Shown: piece after piece, positions 10,906-21,733 of the stretch
Layout of the letters: each line of letters starts with the position of its first letter
How positions within the stretch are numbered: position 1 is the stretch's first letter
DNA from: Oscheius tipulae
Lineage: Eukaryota > Nematoda > Chromadorea > Rhabditida > Rhabditidae
Direction: 5' to 3'
Assembly (NCBI GenBank): GCA_037178975.1
Contig: JASJZH010000004.1
Coordinates: 248,001 to 312,000 of the forward strand
Length of the DNA stretch: 64,000 nt
Notes under the pieces: model-generated
Told to the model about the DNA's origin: nothing
Seen by the model: the letters and a program-made list of their open reading frames with translations, nothing else
Database searches by the model: none
Position numbers and translations under genes: made by a program

Positions 10906-12281
10906 ATGAACGAACTCCATCACCAGCAGCAGCAGTCCCAGTCATGCTATTCCTCTCCAGGCTACTACATGAGTCATCACGAGATTGGGAAGGAACAGGT
11001 AGACTTTCTTGACTTTTGGTAACGGACTAGTTTGTTCAGAAGCGCGAGAAGAGGAAGTACCGCTGTCGGAAGAGATCTCCAGCCACTGTTGAGAGAGCCA
11101 AAGTCGTCCGGAGAGACAAGGTGGGTCTGGGTTCCAGGGTTATCCTGTCTCTGTAAGTTTCTAGATAACTGTAACATCAGGACAGTGACTGTATGGATCA
11201 AACATTCTCAATAATTCCTCAAAACACCAAGTGTCTTGCAATTATCAGAAAGTTTAGGATATGGAACAGAACAGTTACTGATCAGAGAGTATGAGTCAAG
11301 ACTGGAAGTGATACAGTCCTATTCCAGTGAACTACCAAAGTATAGGATATTGGTAGCCTCATTCCCGGTTTGTTTGAACTAACTCTGTCTGCCAGAGGGC
11401 CAGCAGAATTTCTTCGTTAGGAACTGGACTGTCAGAGTTTAGGCCTTGGTTGAGTGCTTGACTCATACTCTCCGTTCTGATCATCCTTTCCTTTCCTCTT
11501 TTTCAGTCCCTTTTATCTTGGTTATGTATCCGCCTGCCTCTAATATTTCTCTGTTGCTTGACTCATAACTACAGAAACTCGGATTCTAAGTGATTTTTCA
11601 CGCTTGGCATGCTCTAGAAAGTTGTAGCTATGATCAAAAACTACAACTTTGCAGAGCTCACTTTGCTAAAAAAAATCCATTTCTTCGACCCAAAAAGAGT
11701 TATTTCATTTTCCTTTCACCATGATCGTTGTAGAACGAGTCTAACAAAGTAGCTTCGAGAATGGTCTCGAGGAAAATACTGCTTTTTGGAGAAGGATGGA
11801 CTCTGGCCTTTTGAAAACACTCTATCTAAACTATTAGCCCTGTATACCCTGCGGCATCCCAAAACTCCCATGATATCCATTCGACGACCGGGATTGAAAA
11901 AGCCAGGGGTGGAAAAGGAAGAGGTCTGGCCCGACGTGTTGTCAGGCTGGAGCCCTTTTTTCTGCAAGTGTTTTGAAAACACTCTACTGCTCCTCACCAG
12001 ACCGAATTCCCGAGCAAAAACTCCAAAATTCAGGCAAACGCGCGTGAGCGTCGCCGCATGAACAGTCTGAACGATGCTCTCGAGGAGCTCCGTCAAATTC
12101 TTCCCCAGCTTCCAGACGAGCCCAAAATGACCAAGATCGAGACCCTCCGTGTCGCTCAGGGGTATCTCCTTCTTTTCAACCCCCCAAAATCAATTTTAGG
12201 TACATCAAAATGCTCTCAGAGATCCTCGAGTCCGATCAGCTGCGCCAAGAGAACAATCACCACTACTACAGCAATTTTTAG
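10906..12281 (+). CDS. ngn-1: Neurogenin-family bHLH transcription factor
   Basis: Proneural transcription factor expected to bind E-boxes as a heterodimer with a class I bHLH protein. Exons 10906-10998, 11040-11120, 12034-12161, 12200-12281 give 127 aa. The short N-terminus is Gln/His/Tyr-rich. The basic region and helix 1 read [19 protein letters not shown], with the Glu and Arg residues that contact the E-box. The loop LPQLPDEPK and helix 2 start [14 protein letters not shown] are the signature of neurogenins and distinguish it from atonal or Achaete-scute. AATAAA at 12288 is the likely poly-A signal. The 913-bp intron before the bHLH exon holds repeat copies. It is convergent with MAD2. 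The subfamily call is firm; one-to-one orthology is inferred. Confidence 0.9.
11606..11663. repeat. Fold-back element, copy H3
   Basis: GCTCTAGAAAGTTGTAGC faces ACTACAACTTTGCAGAGCTC across the loop TATGATCAAAA, in the long bHLH-gene intron. Confidence 0.6.
11718..11995. repeat. Fragment of the 540-bp repeat family
   Basis: It shares TGATCGTTGTAGAACGAGTC, GTAGCTTCGAGAATGGTC and AAAATACTGCTTTTTG with the copies at 35696-36229 and 43452-43993, and then CATGATATCCATTCGACGAC with 44080-44110. Confidence 0.65.
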
Positions 12282-12497
12282 TCTAGCAAATAAACATAAC
12301 TTTCATATTAGCGTAACAACGAAATAACGGATTGACAAAGTTGTGCGGCTTGCTGCAAAGGGATAGCCAACTGTGTAATTGGGCATGGGGGTCAGATGAC
12401 AATAAGTTTTGTGTATACACCGAAAGAGTAGGTGGGGGCTAATTAGACAATAACAATAGGACACAGGGGGTTAATCGTGGAGGGATGTAAATGAGAT

Positions 12498-13744
12498 CTA
12501 GTCGAGCTTGTACTGTACATTTGTAGCAACGGTGTGCACGGAGGTGCTGAAGCTGCGCAGGGGGACCTGTTCGCCATTCTCAATCAGACAGGCACTGCTC
12601 TCAGTCCATTCCGAAGGGGCCTGTGTCGTCTTTCCGGTGTAGATGAGTACGTCGAAGCTGCAAAGCTCTTCCAGATAGGGCAGGAAGGTTACGGAGGCGG
12701 TGATCTGTCTGCAAATTGAGCGGTATTGTAAGGGACGGGAGCTTGTTGTTACAATTGGGACGGCACAAAACTGGTGCAGCGTTTTTTAAATTTGTGTCCA
12801 AGAGAAGTTACGGCCCAAATCAATCCCCAGCAAAAAAATGACGCTAAGGTTGAATCAAGTAGAGAGACAAACGCTTTTATTCGTTGACCCGACTCCAAAT
12901 CGCCTCTAGAGCCAAAGTCCCTAGACTTTAGCCATTGTTACTATTGCCAGCAATGAACACGAGCATTTAGCCTTAACAAAAGACAGTCAGAGTCGTGTAA
13001 TTGACCAGAGTCTCATTACGCCATCTGGTTCTTTTGAGCCAAGAAAAAGAGGGGGTACCTGATAACATCGCTCATTTCTTGCCGGATTTTCTTCTCGTCC
13101 TTCTGCCGCGTCGAGTTCTCACCCTCCTCGCGAAGATCCTCTGTCTCGACGTTGAACTGCCATCTTTCTACGACCTCTTTCGTCTTGACCTCGGAAATGA
13201 CGACCACGAGACGTTTTAGCTGGCGTTTGGCAAGCCAGTCTGCAAGAAAACGAGGTTATTTTGTCATTGGGGGGAAGGGGGAAGGGGAAGAGAAAGAGAT
13301 CAAGACAGTTGAACAGTTGTTATCTTTTCTACAAGCCGAGTGGCAGCTCTAGAGACCAGCAAATTACAATAGAAACCCACATTCGACCTGTTTCAGCAGC
13401 GGCTCGAGAAATTTCTGCAGTTTGGCGTCATTTGTGACGAGCAGCGTCAGTCCGTACTTCTTTTCGCGCTTGAACGAGTCCCCGGGATAGATGCCTCGTT
13501 GGTAGAGGATGCTATTTATTCCGTAATCTGAAACCTGAAAGTTTTACTGGAAATTTGGTGAGAAAATCATCAAAAGTAGCTTCACAATTCTTCTCAGACG
13601 ATGTCCATGTTATTTGCATGCTTTCTAGATCAGAAAATATCCGTTTAACAAGGAGGAAATAGAAGAAAACCCACGAAAAAATTCCTGTACAAGTTGGGCT
13701 GATCCTTTGAGCGATATCGTGCCCTGGGTCTTCGTATCGGTCAT
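12498..13744 (-). CDS. mdf-2: Mitotic spindle checkpoint protein MAD2 (HORMA domain)
   Basis: Spindle-assembly checkpoint protein that binds MAD1 at unattached kinetochores and sequesters CDC20. Exons 13675-13744, 13381-13527, 13059-13239, 12498-12708 give 202 aa (human 205). The whole chain is one HORMA domain: LKGSAQLVQEFF, YGINSILYQRGIYP, KKYGLTLLVTNDAKL, LVVVISEVKTKEVVERWQFN, DVIRQITASVTFLPYLEE, SFDVLIYTGK, and the C-terminal safety-belt segment with LRSFSTSVHTVATNVQYKL. A TTTTCAG lies 10 nt upstream of the ATG, consistent with trans-splicing. Transcription is divergent from DNAJC2 and convergent with the bHLH gene (216 bp between stops). Confidence 0.96.
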
Positions 13745-14713
13745 TTTTTTTATCTGAAAATAGATTGTTGCATTGGTTTTTAGCTGAAAGGAGCGATAAA
13801 ACGACAGAAAATTCAATGAGAACGGAGCTGGAACGGTCTAGAAAACGAGGAAACTTTTTTTTTTGGGAAAGAGCGCGACTTCGCAAAAGCACGCAAATAT
13901 TGAATACTCAGCCAATAAGTTTTCGAGCGGCAATTCAAACAGCTATTTCTGATCGTTAACTGGCCATATTTACTTCGATTTTCTCCTATATTCCAGCCTT
14001 CTTTATCTGAATTTCTACGGGTATCTGTACCACAGTAACTTTTTTTCCCGAAACTAATATCAAATAAAAAGAGTCGAAAGTCGGCAAAAAGCTGAACAAG
14101 ACAATTCCTTCCTCGAAAAATTTGACATTCCCGCAAACTTCTATCGTACCAGGACCTTTTTCGAACTGGAGCGCGGGAACTTGGAAGAGCCTGAGCTCTT
14201 CAGTTTCGAAGCCATTTTATCCCCTCTTTGCTTCCCATTCAGCTCCATTCTCCAATAGATTTGCTTATAAAATTGTTTAGAAATTTCAAAGTTTTGTAGC
14301 CAACAGGTTTAAATTGAAGAAATAGCACTCTATGATCTCTACAAGCTCATTCTAGAGTCTATTCCTATTTTTAGCTATTCCTGCCCTTTTCAGCCGTTAT
14401 TTTTCATGATTTTCTGCCTGAATACCTTGGTTGGGGTCAATACTTGATAAATAGGGACGTATGGATTGTAGTCAGTACATTATTGCAAAAGAATACCCCA
14501 ACTTTGTGTTTACAAGTATCGGCTTCGATTTCTTCAGCTTTTCCCCTCTATAAACTTGGTAATGGACGATTAGGAGCAGTAAAAAGAGGCTAGATGTGCC
14601 GAAACGGGCAAACCTTTGTCATCATAACCTAAAAATCCGTCTGTGATGATTTCCTTCTTCATTTTCTCTTGTCCCGTTTTCTCAACTTTTTTTCACGAAA
14701 TTATGCCTTCCAG
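13745..14713. promoter_or_regulatory. Divergent MAD2 / DNAJC2 intergenic region
   Basis: 969 bp separating two divergent start codons, AT-rich with many short T and A runs. A TTTTCAG (minus strand) precedes the MAD2 ATG and TTCCAG (plus strand) precedes the DNAJC2 ATG. No other convincing exon. Confidence 0.45.
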
Positions 14714-17700
14714 ATGACCGGCAAAGTGTGCGATCTCGCACTGGCGGTCTGGGGCTTCAAGCCCGAGGCCAAACGCGTCGAGGCGGCCGGAATCTCGTAC
14801 GAGTGTCGTCTCGTCTTGGATAAAATCGCCCTCAAAAGGTGCACTCTCCCCGTCTGTCGGTCCGTCTTGCAGTCAGAGCAGCCGGAAGAGGACACAAATG
14901 TAGCTTTTTGCCTTCTTTTTTCCAATAATATCCGATTCAGGGCGACAGAAGTCACCTCTTCGACACGGATGACGAGAAATACATGAAATTCCTGCTCAAA
15001 TTGGACCCGAACGACACAAAAAACCAAGACCACTACAAGGTTCTTGGCTTGTCGAAGCTCAGGTGGCAGGCCACCTTTTCGGAAATCCGTACCTGTTGTA
15101 AGTCTCATTTTCTTCTTTCTTACACTATCTAAACGGATCTAAAAGTATTAAAAAAATGCCGTTGTATCGAGCCTGGATCACTCCAGCCACAGTCCAGCGG
15201 TCCAACCACTCGGTTATTGGTGCAAATCGCCTGAATTAATCTAAAAATCACAGATTTGTTCCTTTCCAGACCGAGCAAAGGTCCTAAAACACCACCCGGA
15301 CAAGAAGAAGGCCAAAGGAATCGCTCTGCCCAAGGGTGAGGAGTATTTCACCTGCATAACCAAAGTAACTTGTCTATTTTGCTCTCAAAATATCACTTGA
15401 TTTTAGGCCTATGAGCAGCTAGGCATGGATAAGGACAAGAGACGCGCATTCGACTCGATAGACCACAAATTCAACGATGCCATTCCGAACGAGAAGTCCG
15501 TCACGCGGGAGAACTTCTTCAATGAGCTGGCACCAGTTTTTGATCTCAATGCAAGGTACATTTTGCTCTCTTCTTTAGGATAAAAAGTTGACAATTTTCC
15601 TACCCAAAATTTTCCAGATGGAGCTCCCGACAGCCAGTTCCGGGTCTCGGAGCCACAGACTCCGAGCGCAGTCACGTTGAAGACTTCTACAATTTTTGGT
15701 TCGACTTCTCGAGTTGGCGCGAGTTCAGCTACCTCGACGAGGAGGACAAGGAGCGTGGAGAGGATCGCTACGAGCGTCGCGAGATGGAGAAGGTCAACAA
15801 GGCCGAGCGCGAACGCCGTCGGAAGGAAGAAGTCAAGCGAATTCGACGTCTCGTCGAGATGGCCTATGCCAAGGACCCGCGGATAGTCAAGTTCAAGAAG
15901 GAGGATCAAGAGGTAGGAGTTTTTCACTGAATTCTCTGACATAGCTTGGCACTGCCAAGTTAGCAGAGACCAAAAGGTATTCTGAAGCATTGTTGAAGCT
16001 TTGAAAATGTGCGAAAAATTCAATCCTTGATCCACGTCTGGAATACTTCCTCACGAGATATTTAATTAGTCCGGAGAGGGGCGTAGCTGCCTGGCGCTCA
16101 TTTGGATTCAAGGTTTCCTGTCATGAAGATATTTAAATAAGTCAGAAAGGCAGAGAGACAGTTTGAAAGTCGAGTTTTATCAAGGAACAGCTAAAACGAG
16201 GAGCCACTCGATCAGAAGATTAGACTGGTAACAGTTATGGTTTAGAGTCGGCACAAAGAGGGAAAGTGGCTTAAAGACAGACAGTTAGGGTAGATAGCTT
16301 TTACAAAGAACCAAGGTTGGAGAAGAAATAGTCAATCAAATAAATTGGGCTCGAAATAGTCAAAATTGACTGAGAGATAAAGTTTTTCAAAAGCTTTAGG
16401 ATTAGCAGATTCTGTTTCATGCAATTCTGCCCAAGCAAAAATGACATGCAGAAGCTCTGTTATCCCGAAATCTCTACTATCTAAAGCGCGATGGCTTCTT
16501 TGGCGGACTTTTGGATAATTGTTTGTTTGTCCGAGGCCACGAAACAACGGCGACAATATATTGCCAGTTAGTTATTGCCAAGTAGTTAGATGGCAAATCA
16601 ATGTTGTAGTTAGAGATAAAACGAGTTGTTCTTTAAAAAAAAAGTCACAATGTAGAACAAGGGTAGTTGGCTGCGAAGTTGCTTTTAGGCACCTTGTTTA
16701 TCACTAATAGCCGCCCATTTTTAGGCCAAGGAACGCGTTAAAGAGGAGAAGAAACGTATCCAGCGCGAGAAGCAGGAGGCTATTGAGAGGGAGAAACGCG
16801 AAGCTGAGGAGGCTGTCCAGAAAAAGAAGCAGGAAGAGGAGGACCGTATTCGAGCCGAGCGCGAAATTGAGAAAAAAGCCAAAGAAGTAGCCAAAAAGGC
16901 CGCCAACGAGCAGAAGAAGCGCCTCAAAAAGATGGCTGAAGAGGCCGGTCATTGGACAGAAATTGCTCGTGAGAAGCTCGAGGAGATGGAACGCGTCGAA
17001 CGGGTAGGGGTCCTATCTTTTTTCCCCGAAAAAAGTTATAATTTCAGCTATGTCTTTCCCTGAAAACAGATGAAATGAAGGAGCTGTGCGATCGACTCGA
17101 GAACATGGCAGTGGCTGAGGAAATTCTGACCGTTTTGAGAGAGACAGATGTGGGTTTAAAACTTTTTAAAGGGACAGTTCGGTTGCAGAGAAACGGGGAC
17201 ATAACGCTCTTTTTTTTGAATTTGAGTCCCGCCACGAACTTTCCTGAATAGCCAGGCTTGTTCAATAGGTTCGGATATACGGACAGAAACAAAGTGCAAG
17301 AAAAATAGATTGAGACAGGGCCAGAGAGCAGGCCAAAATTACCAGTTTCAGGCCGAGAAGAGCGCTGTGAAGCAGGCCATTAAGGTGGAGGACAAGGGCA
17401 AGGAAAACGAGAAGAGCCAGTGGACGAACGAGGAAATCCAGCTTCTGATCAAGGCAGCCTCTCGAGTCTACCCGCCCGGCACCGTAGACCGCTGGATCGT
17501 CATAGCCGACTACATCAACGAGCACCGCAAGGACAAGTCGACGCCGCCGAAAACCGAGAAGCAGGTGGTCAAACAGGTACTTTTCGTTAATTTTAACCAA
17601 AAGAGTGGCTCATTTTCAGTGCAAAGCCGTCCAGACGATGTCCGTCAAGCTGCCGGAAGCCACACAGAACAGTCTGGGGACGGCACTACCCGATGAGGAC

Positions 17701-18789
17701 AATTGGAGCTCGCAGGAGCAGAAACAGCTCGAGGACGCGCTGAAAAAGTACCCGGCATCGGATCCGGACCGATGGGATAAGGTGGGTATTCGAACTTGCT
17801 TTGTATTGTTTTGACCAGCTTTTCGCCTTTTGTTTTGCTCTGGCGGCTACGCTGATTCGTAGTAGCAAAAAACTTCCCGTGTCTTCACTGCGACAAAATC
17901 AAAGTTCTAAAGCATAGACCTCGAAGTTGTCTTGCCACCCAAGATTGGCAAGCAGTCGGCTTCGTCGTCGGCAGTTTTATTGAGCAAGGAACAAAAACTC
18001 CTCAAGAAGCAAAAGCAATTACTTTCTTTTTACAATATTAGCAAATTAATTAAAATTAAGTCCACAAACATTGACAAGTGTTATCCCAGATTAGAGTTGA
18101 CTTGTGTTGCAGAAGCCTCTTGAAAATTGTAAAGATAAGATAACTTTTTCTTAAACAAAATCTATTTTTCGCCAAAAAAAAACTCTGGTTTTTGAATCCA
18201 GCCTGTCTCATATTGACCAAACTAGCTGGAATTTTAGGAATCCTTTGGTCCTGGAACTTTTGGTGATTAGCAACAGACATGTGCGCGTGGACCGGATGAG
18301 GCCGGTGCGGTCCGAATCAGCGCACCTAATCGCACTTTTCGGGAGTGAAGACTACTTTTATTAATTTTTCGATGTTCGGCAAAGTTGTAAAACTTTTCGT
18401 GATCTACAACTTTGCAGAACATCGCAAAGCCGAAAAATTTATCATACACCCGAAACGAAAAAGGCAGCCGGGTTGAATTTTTTCAAGGAAGCCTCCCGAA
18501 GCTTCATAATTTGTAGTGTTGTATGCCAACAAATGAGATCATTTGCTAACCCTCTATCTTCGAGTAGAGAATCCCTTATAGAGCCCCAAAAAATGCAACT
18601 TTGTCTATGGGCAAACAGCCCGCAAATGTCACAGTATACCCCCAGGGCCTTTTTAATTTGATTCCCAAAAAGAGAGCGTCGAATAACAATCAGAAATTGC
18701 AGATTTCTACGGACATCGGGACCAAGTCGAAAAAGGCCTGCATTCGTCGCTTCAAGCACCTTGTCCAGATGGTCAAGAACAAGAAATAG
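14714..18789 (+). CDS. dnj-11: DNAJC2 / zuotin, ribosome-associated J-protein with SANT domains
   Basis: Ribosome-associated Hsp40 that recruits Hsp70 to nascent chains; animal members also act on chromatin. Ten exons: 14714-14899, 14941-15097, 15270-15364, 15407-15555, 15618-15912, 16725-17003, 17048-17149, 17352-17576, 17620-17781, 18703-18789; 578 aa in continuous frame. The J domain is about residues 89-160 with HPD at 123-125. The zuotin homology region follows ([20 protein letters not shown]), then a long charged helix of Lys/Glu/Arg repeats. SANT1 starts near [14 protein letters not shown] (about 444) and SANT2 near [18 protein letters not shown] (about 527), ending [11 protein letters not shown]. 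The ATG abuts a TTCCAG. Two introns carry dispersed repeats. Confidence 0.96.
15160..15228 (-). repeat. tRNA-derived element (Ser/Leu-like remnant)
   Basis: On the minus strand ACCGAGTGGTTGGACCGC resembles a type II tRNA D-arm, and CAGGCTCGATACAAC resembles a degenerate T-arm. The anticodon arm is not canonical, so it is a pseudogene or SINE fragment. It lies antisense in DNAJC2 intron 2. Confidence 0.4.
17935..18140 (+). repeat. Dispersed repeat family 2, copy 1
   Basis: Shares GCAGTTTTATTGAGC, AAGTCCACAAACATTGACAA, ATCCCAGATTAGAGTTGACT and AAATTGTAAAG with 22955-23215, in the same order and orientation. It occupies part of the last DNAJC2 intron. Confidence 0.65.
18275..18445 (+). repeat. 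Full-length fold-back element (copy H4)
   Basis: The unit begins GACATGTGCGCGTGGACCGG, passes through GAGGCCGGTGCGGTCCGAAT and GCACTTTTCGGGAGTGAAG, and ends in a hairpin. The hairpin (18366-18432) pairs CGATGTTCGGCAAAGTTGTA with CTACAACTTTGCAGAACATC across about a dozen bases. The downstream flank reads GCAAAGCCGAAAAAT. A sister copy lies at 19245-19430. Confidence 0.7.
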
Positions 18790-19005
18790 GCTCCCTGTGT
18801 CTCTAGTTTTCATGACTAGTCTTTCTCTCTCTCCCCGTACCATCTCACCAGGCATACGATTTGTTGATTTTATCCAAAATCTTGGTTATATGAATTGTTA
18901 TTTTTGAGGGCCGATTCCTATCACATATTTACGGGGAGAACAGGTTCTAGTCGCGGCAGGTATCGACTCTTCTTGGACGTCGATACCCCATTTCTTGGCC
19001 GAAAA
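18790..19005 (+). promoter_or_regulatory. DNAJC2-ANKS3 intercistronic spacer
   Basis: 216 bp between same-strand genes. It has a pyrimidine-rich run followed by a CAG acceptor near 18848-18850. No AATAAA was seen. It could be an operon spacer, but the exact 5' end of the downstream gene is uncertain. Confidence 0.35.
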
Positions 19006-20816
19006 ATGTCATTTCGGGTCCGTTTCTCGCAGGATCGACCCGATATTGCGTATGTGCCGAGTCAGAAGAAGACGAGCAGCCATGTCGAAGACATCTTCGC
19101 CCTCCCAATGCCCCCGTTTCACCAGGAGAAAAACTTTGAGATGGATATTCACACGGCCGCCAGCATTGGGGAGACCAATATCATCAAGGTTCGGTTCTTT
19201 TTTTGGTATTTTTAATTTCCCTGATTCAAAATCTAGAAATTGACATGACACGCAGGCAAGTGCGCACAGACCGCGTGAGGCCGGTCCGGTCCGAATTTCA
19301 CACCAACACTGAAAATCGCACTTTTCAGGGTGAAGACGACATTTTTTAATTTTTTGGATGTTCTGCAAAGTTGTAGAACATTTTGAGATTTACAACTTTG
19401 CAGGATATCGCAAAGCCGAAAAATGCATCCTCGATGGGAGCCGCGTTGTATTTTGGACCGGAGCGGAACGCAGGGGCGCTGAGCTCTGGACGCGCAGGCC
19501 TGATGACAGGAATATGTCTTTCATGAACAGATGACTTGATCCAAGTGGAAGTTGGTTTTGTTTCGTAGTCGGAGCGCTAACCGACTGAGCTATGGGTGCA
19601 AAGGCAGCACCCATATTCCCCGGGATACATGAACACATGAGTTCATGAAAAGTTATTGATAATCTCTATGCAGATCCTCCTCCAATCCGGCGTCTCTGTC
19701 AACAAGGCCAATCGCAGTGGCTGGACGCCACTGCTCTATGCAGCTTACTTGGGACACGCCGAGACCTGTAATGTTCTTCTGGACAATGGGGCTCAGGTAG
19801 ATGCGAGAAACTCTCTCGGACAGACGGCACTGATGTTGGCATCAGCCTGTGGAAACTTGCCAGTTGTAAAAATTCTATTGAGTAAGGGAGCTAGTGGTCG
19901 GAGAGCAGACAAAGAGGGGAGGCAGCCGCTTCATTATGCGGCTAGTTGCTGTCAGAATGTGGTGAGTCTCTATCCCTGTCCCTATCCCGAAATCACCATC
20001 TTCAGGTAGTCGACCACCTCCTCCAATTCTCGTCTGACTTCGATCCCAATGCTCTCGACAGCCAGGGGATGACACCCGTTCTCGAGGCCTGTCAGGCAGC
20101 TCATGAGCTCACCCTGACCTCTCTGCTAGAAAAAGGAGGCGACCCTTTCATCAAGAATGCCAGAGGTGAAGACGGTGAAGGGTTGGCGACTGAAGCCCCA
20201 AGAATCATTCAGCTGATCAAGAGTTGCAAAAAAAAGGATCCGATGGGACAAGGCGAGTCGAGAGAACTGGACTGAATCTACCTGATTCAGACAGTAAGTC
20301 GTGTCCAGATACACTGGCAGATCTGATGGAGGCAATGAACTTGGAACGGTACTTGCCTCGGTTTGAACAGGAACACATTGACCTGAGGCTGTTCTTCTCC
20401 TTGACGGACAAGGTGAGAGAGTGGCAGTGATAGTGACAGAATTCAGGACCTGGAAGAAATGGGTGTGGCCTACGGTCCCAAGAAGAGAATGCTGGCCGTA
20501 ATTGACCGTTACCGGAACACAGGAGTCATTCAGGTCGATATGCCATTGCCGTCAGCTCCCCCAGCCTATACTGACCTCGTTTCCGAGGTTTCTTGTCCCA
20601 AAACACTTCGTAACAGTCATAGTTTAGGGGAGAGTCATCCCGAACCCGGATCCCAGTCAGGCAATGTCCAGGAGCATTCTAGAGTCCACTCAGTTTCTGG
20701 CCTTGGAAGCAATCGAAGCATTGGGACAGGATGAGACGTCCGAAAGGCTAAGACCACTCCTGACTGGGATCAAGGACGGTCTGCAACAGGTTCTAGCCAG
20801 GATTAGTAGGGTTTGA
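19006..20816 (+). CDS. ANKS3: ANKS3-like protein: ankyrin repeats plus SAM domain
   Basis: Scaffold protein; vertebrate ANKS3 works with ANKS6 and NEK8 at cilia. Exons 19006-19188, 19674-19961, 20006-20252, 20291-20412, 20447-20587, 20628-20816 give 389 aa. It opens with MDIHTAASIGETNIIK, close to the ANKS3 entry motif, then ankyrin repeats at about 50-210 (GWTPLLYAAYLGHAETCNVL, GQTALMLASACGNLPVVKIL, GRQPLHYAASCCQNVV). The SAM domain is about 248-305 (LADLMEAMNLERYLPRFEQ, GVAYGPKKRMLAVIDRYR). PSAPPAY at 315-321 overlays PSAP and PPxY motifs. The tail (328-389) is shared with the next gene. Intron 3 uses a GC donor and is 38 nt; intron 4 is 34 nt. The start codon is the first in-frame ATG and may be wrong. 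AATAAA overlaps the stop. Confidence 0.88.
19245..19430 (+). repeat. Full-length fold-back element (copy H5)
   Basis: Parallels 18275-18445: GTGAGGCCGGTCCGGTCCGA, GCACTTTTCAGGGTGAAGAC, then the hairpin GATGTTCTGCAAAGTTGTAG facing TTTACAACTTTGCAGGATAT, then GCAAAGCCGAAAAATGC. It lies in ANKS3 intron 1. Confidence 0.7.
19525..19600 (-). repeat. tRNA-derived element (copy C)
   Basis: On the minus strand CATAGCTCAGTCGGTTAGCG is a textbook tRNA D-arm with box A, followed by CTCCGACTACGAAAC at the anticodon position. The T-arm is decayed (GGATCAAGTC). The D-arm is the best preserved of the set. It lies antisense in ANKS3 intron 1. Confidence 0.6.
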
Positions 20817-20991
20817 ATAAATTATTGAATTAGTAGGGATTGAATGTTTTCTGCGTGTTCGAAAGATATAAACTTCTGAAAGTGAACCGCCTTAATCATT
20901 GACCATTATTCTTTGCAAACATCATAAATTGGAAGTCGTTAAAAGGTGGTTTATCAGTCTTTATCAGTTTTTTTGGCATCTCTACGGCGAT

Positions 20992-21733
20992 ATGGATTAT
21001 CCGCTTCCAATCCTATGCTCGCTGGTGAGTTTGTTTCAGAGAACGGAGATAGAGAGACTAGTTCAGGTCAAGAACTCTCCAAGTGATGAGTTTGGCTTCA
21101 GTCTTCGCGTTGATAAAGGTCGTGGACACTTTATCGGAGCCATCGTCGCTGGCAGTATTGGGCAACGTGCTGGTCTACGCCTCAAACAGCGAATTGTCGG
21201 CATCAATGGCACCCTGACATACCCTAGCACTCCACACAGCGAAATCGTATATTTACTGAAACAATTTCGCATGTCGTTACATCTTCTCCTTGCTTCAGAA
21301 GACGTCGATCGTTGGCACAGGGAACACCAAGAGGCGTACAGCTTCAAGAAGGCCATTAAAAAAAAGAGACAGGGAGATTTTGTACATGTTAGATTTCAGA
21401 GAAGTTTTCCAGATAGACCCAAGCTGCAGCTCCGTAACCATAGAACGCATTCCGCTCAACGAGCAGATACCATCTGCTCCTCCCGCCTATGATGAGCTCT
21501 TTCTCGAAGTTTGTCATGTGCTAATTGAGCCAACAATAACTAGGGTTTAGGAGAGAGTCAACGCTGGTCCTAGTCAAGGAACGTCGACAGGCTGCCTAGA
21601 GTCCACACGGCTACTGGCTCTGGAAGCAATCAATGCTTTGGGACAAGATCAGACGTCTGAAAGGTTGAGGCCACTCCTGACAGGAATTCGTGACAATCTT
21701 GAACACATTCTAGCCAGTATTAAGAGACTCTGA
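20992..21733 (+). CDS. PDZ-domain protein sharing the ANKS3-like C-terminal module
   Basis: Exons 20992-21335, 21400-21508, 21551-21733 give 211 aa. One PDZ domain lies at about 22-105, with carboxylate-binding loop FGFSL, then HFIGAIVAGSIGQRAGLRLK and QRIVGINGTLTYPSTPHSEI; its end (LLLASEDVDRWHREHQ) resembles NHERF-type PDZ domains. The second half carries PSAPPAY at 139-145 and a tail with LLALEAINALGQDQTSERLR, nearly the same as in the neighbouring ANKS3-like gene 175 bp upstream. So it looks like a PDZ module joined to a duplicated copy of that gene's last exons. The start codon is tentative, because a TTTCAG lies at 21034-21039 inside the proposed first exon. Confidence 0.72.

Noticed and set aside
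21022-21039. Cis intron (GTGAGT...TTTCAG) within the first PDZ exon
   Set aside because: Donor and acceptor would be only about 15 nt apart, too short for an intron. The acceptor might instead serve trans-splicing.
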